Shown: piece after piece, positions 57,501 to 64,000 of the stretch
How positions within the stretch are numbered: the stretch's first letter is position 1
Layout: every line of letters starts with the position of its first letter
Assembly: GCF_013449685.1 (NCBI RefSeq)
Contig: NZ_JACDSF010000016.1
Coordinates: 223,417-287,416 of the forward strand
DNA length: 64,000 nt
Reading direction: 5' to 3'
Source: Pectobacterium brasiliense
GTDB lineage: Bacteria; Pseudomonadota; Gammaproteobacteria; Enterobacterales; Enterobacteriaceae
The notes under the pieces: model-generated
What the model was told of the DNA's origin: nothing
Database searches by the model: none
The model's input: only the letters and a program-made list of their open reading frames with translations
Made by a program: the position numbers and the translations under genes

Positions 57501-60500
57501 ATGTTTTTTACCGAGGAAAAGTTAAGCCAGCGCTTGGACGAAGTAGCCCAATATCGATTGCGACAGATTCAATCGGTGGAGCTGGCGGAGATTTGCTTTG
57601 ATCGTGAAGGAAAAAACGGGGCTTACCCACCGGGCACCGAGGCTGACTGGCAGCCCTGTAAACAAGGATTCCGTTGGCAGGAACGGGATATTTATGCCTG
57701 GCTGAAATTACGTGTAACGTTGCCACAGACGTGCCCGCAATACACTGTCGTCGGGAATTTTGATTTTGGTTTGGGCGTGCAACGGCCTGACTTTGAAGCT
57801 CTGCTGTATATTGACGGTCTGCCGTTTCATGGCATCGATCAAAACCATGCGCAGGTTGTTTTCCCTGAGGAATATCAGGGTAAAACCCTCGAACTTTGTT
57901 TCCGTCTTTGGTCGGGTATTCTGGAAGGCAAGGTTCGTAAACATTTTCAGGCATTTCATGTCGGAAATGGGTTTGAAAAGGCGCAATTTGCCGTTCTGGA
58001 TAAACCGACTGACACGCTCTATTACACCACATTGGCAATCTTGCAAACGCTGGCAGTGTTGCCGGAAAACGATCCCTGGCGTATACGATTATTAACGGTC
58101 ACTGATGCTGCCTACCGCCTGATTGATTGGCGAGATCCCGGCAGTGACGGTTTTTACCGCTCCATTACTGACGCTTCGACTCAGTTGGAGCGTGACTATG
58201 CGCAGCCCAACAAGTCACACCCAGTGACGGTGCATTGTGTCGGGCATACGCATATCGACGTCGCCTTTTTATGGCAACTCAAACACACACGTGAAAAATG
58301 CGCTCGTTCATTCTCCACGGTGCTGCGCTTGATGGAACGCTATCCTGAATACACCTTCTTCCAGTCTCAGCCCCAGTTGTATGACTACATTAAACAGGAT
58401 TACCCCGATCTTTATCGTCAAATAAAACAGCGCATCAAAGAAGGGCGCTGGGAAGTGGACGGGGCAATGTGGGTTGAAGCGGATTGTAACTTACCCTCGG
58501 GTGAGTCTTTTGTGCGCCAGATTCTTCTGGGTAGTCGCTTTATGCAAGAGGAATTTGGTATCACGCCACACTGCCTATGGCTGCCTGATGTTTTCGGTTA
58601 TTCGTGGGCATTGCCACAAATTCTGAAAAAAAGCGGTATCAAGTACTTCATGACAACGAAGATAAGTTGGAATGAATTCAATAAGATGCCGCATGATACT
58701 TTTACCTGGCGCGGTATTGACGGTAGCGATGTGTTGGCTCACTTCATCACTACACCAGAGGCTGGTCATCCTCGTTATACCTATAACGGCATGGTGAATG
58801 CGGAATCGGTGCAGGGCATTTGGGACAACTATAAAGACAAACCGCTCAATCAGGAATTACTGCTGGCCTACGGCTATGGTGACGGTGGCGGTGGCCCAAC
58901 GGAAGAGATGCTGGAGTTGTTACGCCGCTTTGAAAAAATGCCGGCACTACCTGCGATTCAGATGGGGCGTGTGGATGATTACTTTACCCGCCTTGATGCG
59001 CGCTTGCAGGACAGTAATGAATACCAACACACCTGGGACGGTGAACTCTATTTTGAAAGCCATCGTGGTACCTACACCAGTCAGGCTCAAGTGAAAAAGG
59101 CGAACCGTCAGGCCGAGTTACGCTACCGTCGAGCAGAGTGGGTTCAGGTGCTGAGCGCCTTGACAGGTGGTGGCTGGTCACAGTATCGCGCTGACGATTT
59201 GACTGACGGTTGGAAAATCCTGCTGCGCAATCAGTTCCACGACATCATTCCTGGTTCCTCCATTGCTGAGGTGTATCAGGATGCGGCGTTGGAGTATCAG
59301 GAGGCAGAAAACATCGTGGCTGACGTGCTTAATGAAAGCTGGCATCACTTGGTGACGCCGCATCAGGATGCAGTGAGCTTAGTGAACAGCGGCTCCTGGA
59401 AGCGCGACGATATGGCCTTTATTCCTGGTGCTAGCGATGTGGTATGGCGTGATGCGCAAGGACAAATGCTGTTATCGCAGCCTGTGGATGGCGGAAGCCT
59501 GGTGCAGGTAAGTGATTTGCCTTCGCTGTCAGGTACGACGATCTACGCTACGCCGTTGGAAACGAATGTCGAAGAAAATACCCCGTTTGTGTTCGGTGAA
59601 GGTCAATTGGAAACGCCACACTACCTGATTGTCTGGAATGAACAAGGCCATTTGACGCGTATTTACGACCGACAGTATCAGCGTGAGGTCTTGGCGGATC
59701 ACGGCAACGTATTGACGGTATATGAAGATAAACCATTGAAATACGACGCTTGGGATATCGAAATTTTCTACTTCCAGAAACAGCACCCAGTAACCGAATT
59801 GGAATCAGTACGCGTTGTTGAACAAGGTGCCTTGCGCTGCTCAATTGAGTTTGTATGGCGTTACCATCACAGTCGCGTGGTACAGCAGATGCAGGTTTAT
59901 AGCCAACTGCGCCGTATCGATTTCCATACCCGTGTCGACTGGCAAGACTTTAATCAACTCCTTAAGGTGGTTTTCCCAGTGGCGGTGCGTGCCACAGAGG
60001 CCACCTATGACGTCCAGTTTGGCAACGTCAAACGGCCCACAACCTGGAACACCACCTGGGACGCTGCGCGCTTCGAGAGCGTGGCACACCAGTGGGCCGA
60101 TCTTTCGGAATACGGCTATGGCGTTAGCCTACTGAATGACTGCAAGTACGGTCATGCGATCAAAGATAACGTGATGCAACTGACGCTGATCAAATCTGCG
60201 GTTAGTCCAGATGCTCATGCCGATCGCGGCGAACATGAGTTTACTTATGCGCTGCTGCCACATGCCGGAGACTGGCGTGATGCTGCCGTGGCACAACAGG
60301 CCTTCTCGCTCAATGAGCCATTGCAGGTATTGCCGGGAGAATGGCGAGAAGCAGCAAATGGTGTGATTCGCTGTGATCATCCTTTTGTTGCGTTGGATGC
60401 GATTAAGAAAGCAGAACAAAGCGAGTGGGTTATCGTGCGACTGCATGAGTTTGCCGGTGGGCGGCAGCAACTCACGCTTGATAGCTCGCTGCCTATCCGC

Positions 60501-60638
60501 GAGTGGAGAGAGTGCGATCTGTTGGAAGTGCCGGAAAGCGGGAAAGCGCCACAGCAGGGACCGCTGACATTGACGTTCACACCTTATGAGATTAAGACGG
60601 TGGCTATCTGTTTTGCCCATGCCGATACCGCAGTCTGA
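57501..60638 (+). CDS. Alpha-mannosidase, glycoside hydrolase family 38
   Basis: 1045 residues without a signal peptide, so cytoplasmic. The GH38 catalytic domain begins near residue 245: VGHTHIDVAFLWQLKHTREK supplies zinc ligands His and Asp, LWLPDVFGYSWALPQI holds the nucleophile Asp, which also binds zinc, and LRNQFHDIIPGSSIAEVYQD holds the fourth zinc ligand His. The N-terminal domain (1-240) and long C-terminal beta domains match the large Ams1-like (class II-C) group rather than the shorter MngB (877 residues). It releases mannose from imported alpha-mannosides. Divergent from a Mak-like kinase and followed by an ABC importer. Confidence 0.93.
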   Translation: MFFTEEKLSQRLDEVAQYRLRQIQSVELAEICFDREGKNGAYPPGTEADWQPCKQGFRWQERDIYAWLKLRVTLPQTCPQYTVVGNFDFGLGVQRPDFEALLYIDGLPFHGIDQNHAQVVFPEEYQGKTLELCFRLWSGILEGKVRKHFQAFHVGNGFEKAQFAVLDKPTDTLYYTTLAILQTLAVLPENDPWRIRLLTVTDAAYRLIDWRDPGSDGFYRSITDASTQLERDYAQPNKSHPVTVHCVGHTHIDVAFLWQLKHTREKCARSFSTVLRLMERYPEYTFFQSQPQLYDYIKQDYPDLYRQIKQRIKEGRWEVDGAMWVEADCNLPSGESFVRQILLGSRFMQEEFGITPHCLWLPDVFGYSWALPQILKKSGIKYFMTTKISWNEFNKMPHDTFTWRGIDGSDVLAHFITTPEAGHPRYTYNGMVNAESVQGIWDNYKDKPLNQELLLAYGYGDGGGGPTEEMLELLRRFEKMPALPAIQMGRVDDYFTRLDARLQDSNEYQHTWDGELYFESHRGTYTSQAQVKKANRQAELRYRRAEWVQVLSALTGGGWSQYRADDLTDGWKILLRNQFHDIIPGSSIAEVYQDAALEYQEAENIVADVLNESWHHLVTPHQDAVSLVNSGSWKRDDMAFIPGASDVVWRDAQGQMLLSQPVDGGSLVQVSDLPSLSGTTIYATPLETNVEENTPFVFGEGQLETPHYLIVWNEQGHLTRIYDRQYQREVLADHGNVLTVYEDKPLKYDAWDIEIFYFQKQHPVTELESVRVVEQGALRCSIEFVWRYHHSRVVQQMQVYSQLRRIDFHTRVDWQDFNQLLKVVFPVAVRATEATYDVQFGNVKRPTTWNTTWDAARFESVAHQWADLSEYGYGVSLLNDCKYGHAIKDNVMQLTLIKSAVSPDAHADRGEHEFTYALLPHAGDWRDAAVAQQAFSLNEPLQVLPGEWREAANGVIRCDHPFVALDAIKKAEQSEWVIVRLHEFAGGRQQLTLDSSLPIREWRECDLLEVPESGKAPQQGPLTLTFTPYEIKTVAICFAHADTAV

Positions 60639-60703
60639 TAGGAAAGGACATGTCGATCTTAATCACAAATCGCGATCTGTCCAATTTACTATGTTGTATT
60701 TTT

Positions 60704-60733
60704 GTTTACTATAAAAATATCTGTTTAGTAATC
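60704..60733. promoter_or_regulatory. Candidate repressor sites before the binding-protein gene
   Basis: GTTTACTATAA (60704-60714) and GTTTAGTAATC (60723-60733) repeat the motif found upstream of the mannosidase, 19 bases apart. They lie about 135-165 bases before the binding-protein ATG in a 229-base gap, suggesting that the importer is controlled as part of the same regulon. Confidence 0.45.
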
Positions 60734-60867
60734 ATTTGGTGCAAGGCGGCATTCCCTGTAGAGATTGAATCGCGGGAAGTGTTTTTGCATCCGTTCAGTC
60801 ATCGCAATGAAGAATAACGCTTTATGCGTCTGACACCAGGGCCATCCGAAAACGAGGAACAACCATA

Positions 60868-62157
60868 ATGAAAAAAATAGTAGCCAAGGTAGTTGCGACC
60901 GCGCTGTTGGCGGGAAGTTCGTTGGCGGTTCACGCCGCTGATGAACTGAATGTCTGGATCCGGGCCAACAACAACGCCCGCGTCATCTATGAACAAGAAG
61001 CAGCAGCGTTTGAGAAGCAAACCGGTATCAAAGTGAGCTACTTCAGTGCCAGCACTGACTTTGAACAGCGTCTGGCTCGTGCAGCCGTGGGCAATACACT
61101 GCCGGATCTGATCATTAATGATGCGGCTTACATGGGGCAGTTGATTCAATTAAACGTGGTAGATGCTATTGAGCCAAGTCAGTTGTCCTATGGGAAGGAT
61201 CTGCAACCTGTGGCGTTGAACAGCCTGAAATTTGGCGATGGTAAATACTACGGTATTCCGACGTCGGTGCAGGCTTCCGCACTCTATATTCGCAAAGACT
61301 GGCGTGAAAAGCTTGGGTTACCGCAGCCGAAAACGTGGGATGATCTGAAGGCGCTTGCGCAAGCTTTTACTGAAAAGGATCCCGATGGCAACGGTAAAAA
61401 TGATACCTACGGTTTTGGCCTACCGGGTTCCGCTACGCGTGGTTATACCAGTTGGATCCTCTCTTCCTTTATTTGGCAGGCGGGGGGCGAATTTGTGAGC
61501 CGTCAAGGTGATGCTTTCAAAGCCTCACTGGATGATAAAGGCGTGGTCGATGCCGTAACCTTCATGCGGGGCATGGTGTGTGACAAAGTGGTTCAGCCGG
61601 GGGCTATCAACGCAGTAACCTCTGATATTTCCAACGCCTTCCGCTCTGGTCAGGTGGGTATGGTGCTGTCTGGCCCATACAGTATGCCCGTGTTCTCTAA
61701 TGAGCCAGGTCCGGATAAGTTTGAAGTGGTAAAACCGCCGCGTGGTCCGGTCAGCAACGCTAGCCTGGCGGAAGGTGAAGCGATCTTCCTAGTAAAAAGC
61801 AGTAAGCAAAAAGCACAGGCGCTGAAGTTTATCGACTTCTTTATCTCGCCGGAAGGACAGAAGATCGGTACTGCTGTCGGCACGCCTAACGAACCGATCG
61901 TTCGTTTGCCGGTGAATAAAACGGTGGATGCCAATGCGATTTATCAGGATCAACGTTGGGGCGTATTTGCTGAGCAGTATGCCTCTGATGGTCACTATGT
62001 GCCTGCCGTGCCGAACTGGACGCCAATTCGTCAGGTAACTGCCGATGGTTTCAACAAAATCCTGTCCAATTGCCAGTCTGATATTCCAACTGATCTGAAA
62101 CAGCTCAATGAAAAAGTGAATATTGAACTGGGTAAACAAAAAGTTTTAGCAAAATAA
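60868..62157 (+). CDS. ABC transporter sugar-binding protein (family 1)
   Basis: 429 residues with a clear signal peptide (MKKIVAKVVATALLAGSSLA, then VHA; cleavage near residue 23). The mature part is a MalE/UgpB-type bilobal binding protein: LNVWIRANNNARVIYEQEAA, LARAAVGNTLPDLIIND, GKYYGIPTSVQASALYIRKD and FRSGQVGMVLSGPYSMPVFS. EF-hand-like DPDGNGKND (about 171) is common in this family. Periplasmic. First of three importer genes after the mannosidase, so the ligand is probably an alpha-mannoside. GAGGAAC precedes the ATG. Confidence 0.9.
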   Translation: MKKIVAKVVATALLAGSSLAVHAADELNVWIRANNNARVIYEQEAAAFEKQTGIKVSYFSASTDFEQRLARAAVGNTLPDLIINDAAYMGQLIQLNVVDAIEPSQLSYGKDLQPVALNSLKFGDGKYYGIPTSVQASALYIRKDWREKLGLPQPKTWDDLKALAQAFTEKDPDGNGKNDTYGFGLPGSATRGYTSWILSSFIWQAGGEFVSRQGDAFKASLDDKGVVDAVTFMRGMVCDKVVQPGAINAVTSDISNAFRSGQVGMVLSGPYSMPVFSNEPGPDKFEVVKPPRGPVSNASLAEGEAIFLVKSSKQKAQALKFIDFFISPEGQKIGTAVGTPNEPIVRLPVNKTVDANAIYQDQRWGVFAEQYASDGHYVPAVPNWTPIRQVTADGFNKILSNCQSDIPTDLKQLNEKVNIELGKQKVLAK

Positions 62158-62224
62158 GTCATTCCACGTCATCGCGTCCACTTGTTGTTGGTGGCCGCGA
62201 TGGCGATGCATTCAGGCGGTGAAT

Positions 62225-63109
62225 ATGAGCATCCTTTCCCCACGTACTAAACGCTGGTTAACGCCTTGGCTATTTTTGGCACCGGCATTGATCGTTTTTA
62301 CCTGGTTTAAATTCATTCCAATGGTGCAGGGCATGGTGATGAGTTTTTATCAGATCAACTTTGGTCAGCCCGATAATTGGGTCGGGCTGGCAAACTTTTC
62401 ACGCATAGTGAACGACGGCGATCTCCATGATGCCACGCTCAACACCTTGCTTAACGTGGTAGTGACCGCGCTGGCGTCAGCATTTATTGCTTTCTTTATC
62501 GCCATTGTGTTGGAAGGGCCAGCACGGCATTTGCGTTTTATCCGTACTGCGATTTTCCTGCCAGCGATCACCAGCGCGGCTATCGTGGCAGAAATGTGGA
62601 AAATTATGTTCAACCCTACGCCCAACGGCGTGATCAACCACATGTTGTCGTGGTTTAGCATTGATGCGCAGGGCTTTCTTACCGATCCGCACCAGGCTAT
62701 GCCGATGGTGATGCTGCTGCAAATTTGGAAAGCGGTGCCATACAACATGGTGATCTTCATTGCTGGGCTCGCCACCATTAACCGGGAACTGTATGACGCA
62801 GCTAACGTTGACGGCGCCAGTCGTTGGAATCGTTTGCGTTATGTGACTTTGCCGGGGCTGATTCCTGCGATTTCGGTCATCATTATGCTGTCCTTCATTC
62901 GCGGTTTTCGCGTATTTGCCGAAATCTACGCCTCAACAGGAGGGGGACCGTCAGGTTCGACAGAAGTGGTGATGACGCAAATTTATAAGGCCGGATTCGT
63001 TCAGTTTGATTACGGCTATGCCTCGGCGGTGTCGTTTGTGCTGTTCATCTTTACCGTGTTGCTGACGTTAATTCATTTTGCCGTCAAGAAACGTTACGTG
63101 AAGTATTAA
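62225..63109 (+). CDS. ABC sugar transporter permease (MalF/UgpA type)
   Basis: 294 residues from ATG 62225 (MSILSPRTKRWLTPW); a GTG two codons earlier is less likely. Six predicted spans. The EAA loop YDAANVDGASRWNRLRYVTL (about 190-210) contacts the ATPase. LAPALIVFTWFKFIPMVQGM at the start and FRVFAEIYASTGGGPSGSTE late in the protein are typical of CUT1 permeases. It lies 67 bases after the binding-protein gene and 27 before the second permease. Confidence 0.92.
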   Translation: MSILSPRTKRWLTPWLFLAPALIVFTWFKFIPMVQGMVMSFYQINFGQPDNWVGLANFSRIVNDGDLHDATLNTLLNVVVTALASAFIAFFIAIVLEGPARHLRFIRTAIFLPAITSAAIVAEMWKIMFNPTPNGVINHMLSWFSIDAQGFLTDPHQAMPMVMLLQIWKAVPYNMVIFIAGLATINRELYDAANVDGASRWNRLRYVTLPGLIPAISVIIMLSFIRGFRVFAEIYASTGGGPSGSTEVVMTQIYKAGFVQFDYGYASAVSFVLFIFTVLLTLIHFAVKKRYVKY

Positions 63110-63136
63110 TTTGAAAGGCACCAGAGGTATGAGTAG

Positions 63137-63976
63137 ATGAAAATGAAACTGTGGGATCGTATCGGTTGCGGCATTATTTATGCGGCGGTACTGATTGTTT
63201 TCGTGGGGCCGTTTATCGGTATCGTTATGACTGCGTTCAGCGGTGCGACGGTGAAACCGGGAGAGCTGGTGCTGTGGCCCTCACATTTTACGTTGGAGAA
63301 TTTTCGTCGCGCCTGGTTTGAGGTTGGCGTTTGGAAATTTCTGTTTAATTCGCTGGTGGTGGTGGCTTTCGGTTTGATCTTACAGGTTGGGGTGAGCGCA
63401 TTGGCTGCCTACGCCCTGTCGCGCAAAAAATTTCGCGGCGCGTCCGTCGTCGGGTTGATTATCCTGTCCACAATGATGTTGCCAGAAGAAGTGATCGCTA
63501 TTCCGCTGTACGTCATTATCAACTGGAAGTTACCTGTGTTGGATGCCTCGATTGCCAACAGCTACATGGGCATGATCTTGCCGATTGTTGGTTGGGCCTT
63601 TTCGATTTTTGTGTTGAGTGAATTTATGTCCGCCATTCCTAAGGATCTGGAAGATGCTGCCCGCGTCGACGGGGCTTCCGAATGGCAAATTTTCTGGAAT
63701 GTGATTCTGCCTTTGGTTCGTCCCGCGCTGGGTACGGTGGTGATTTTTGGTTTCATCATGATTTGGGATCAGTATCTGCTGCCGCTGATCGTGGTGAATC
63801 AGGAGAGCATGTATACCATTCAGGTGATGTTGCGTGTGCTCAGCTCGGATGAAAACAGTTCACCTAACGTCTTTATCGCGATCACCCTGCTGGCGATGTT
63901 GCCAAGCGCCATTGTCTACCTGGGACTGCAAAAATATTTCAACCGTGGGCTGATGTCTGGTGCAGTAAAAGGGTGA
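63137..63976 (+). CDS. ABC sugar transporter permease (MalG/UgpE type)
   Basis: 279 residues with six spans. ATG 63137 (MKMKLWDRIGCGIIYAAVLI) is about 10 bases from AGAGG; an ATG two codons on is also possible. The EAA loop LEDAARVDGASEWQIFWNVI lies near 171-190, and the C-terminus FNRGLMSGAVKG is the usual end of CUT1 second permeases. The ATP-binding subunit is not in the window; it may follow beyond 64000 or be a shared UgpC/MsmK-type ATPase. Confidence 0.93.
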   Translation: MKMKLWDRIGCGIIYAAVLIVFVGPFIGIVMTAFSGATVKPGELVLWPSHFTLENFRRAWFEVGVWKFLFNSLVVVAFGLILQVGVSALAAYALSRKKFRGASVVGLIILSTMMLPEEVIAIPLYVIINWKLPVLDASIANSYMGMILPIVGWAFSIFVLSEFMSAIPKDLEDAARVDGASEWQIFWNVILPLVRPALGTVVIFGFIMIWDQYLLPLIVVNQESMYTIQVMLRVLSSDENSSPNVFIAITLLAMLPSAIVYLGLQKYFNRGLMSGAVKG

Positions 63977-64000
63977 TTTCCCGTTGTGTTGTGGCGCGCC

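Overview
This 64 kb window is chromosomal DNA of a plant-associated soft-rot enterobacterium, most likely Pectobacterium (formerly Erwinia carotovora). The left 40 kb follows the Escherichia coli mra/dcw-to-acnB gene order (ddlB-ftsQAZ-lpxC-secM-secA-mutT-yacG-zapD-coaE-guaC-hofCB-ppdD-nadC-ampDE-aroP-pdhR-aceEF-lpdA...acnB-yacL), with proteins close to the E. coli ones. The right third holds accessory sugar-catabolism islands expected of a plant-cell-wall degrader. I recognise no rRNA, tRNA, CRISPR array, prophage or complete insertion sequence. The species cannot be fixed from the sequence alone.

Layout. 1-5.6 kb: division and envelope genes (ddlB end, ftsQ, ftsA, ftsZ, lpxC), then a minus-strand DciA/DUF721 gene divergent from secM. 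5.7-10.6 kb: secA, mutT, and the minus-strand coaE-zapD-yacG operon. 10.9-14.3 kb: a guaC remnant with a large internal deletion, then the type IV pilin operon ppdD-hofB-hofC. 14.6-18.8 kb: nadC, ampDE, aroP. 19.4-26.6 kb: the pyruvate dehydrogenase operon pdhR-aceE-aceF-lpdA behind a perfect PdhR operator. 26.7-36.7 kb: an accessory insert between lpdA and acnB. It carries a LysR regulator divergent from a serine hydrolase and an MFS exporter, a secreted-type alpha/beta hydrolase, an MmgE/PrpD protein, an AraC regulator divergent from a frameshifted FepA-like siderophore receptor, and a YgaV-like ArsR repressor. 37.2-40.4 kb: acnB and yacL.

40.5-44.6 kb is a PTS cluster (UlaA-type EIIC, EIIB, EIIA and a fructose-6-phosphate-aldolase-like enzyme). 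It is divergent from a LacI-family regulator that carries two tandem helix-turn-helix domains. 44.7-54.2 kb is an acid-sugar cluster. On the minus strand it has an iron alcohol dehydrogenase, a DapA/NanA-type aldolase, an SSS symporter, a cytoplasmic sialidase-fold protein, YhcH and an SDR. On the plus strand it has a DUF1537 four-carbon acid-sugar kinase, PdxA2 and a DeoR regulator. Together these could split a seven-carbon 3-deoxy-2-ulosonic acid into pyruvate and a C4 unit and send the C4 unit through D-threonate to DHAP. The pectin (RG-II) sugar Dha fits the stereochemistry, but this is inference. 54.2-64 kb is an alpha-mannoside cluster: mutarotase-like protein, LacI repressor, Mak-like ROK kinase, GH38 alpha-mannosidase and a binding-protein-dependent importer that runs off the right end.

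Three genes are damaged relative to their families: guaC (internal deletion), the serine hydrolase (frameshift near its 5' end) and the FepA-like receptor (frameshift near its 3' end). Each could be real decay or, for the two frameshifts, a sequencing error.
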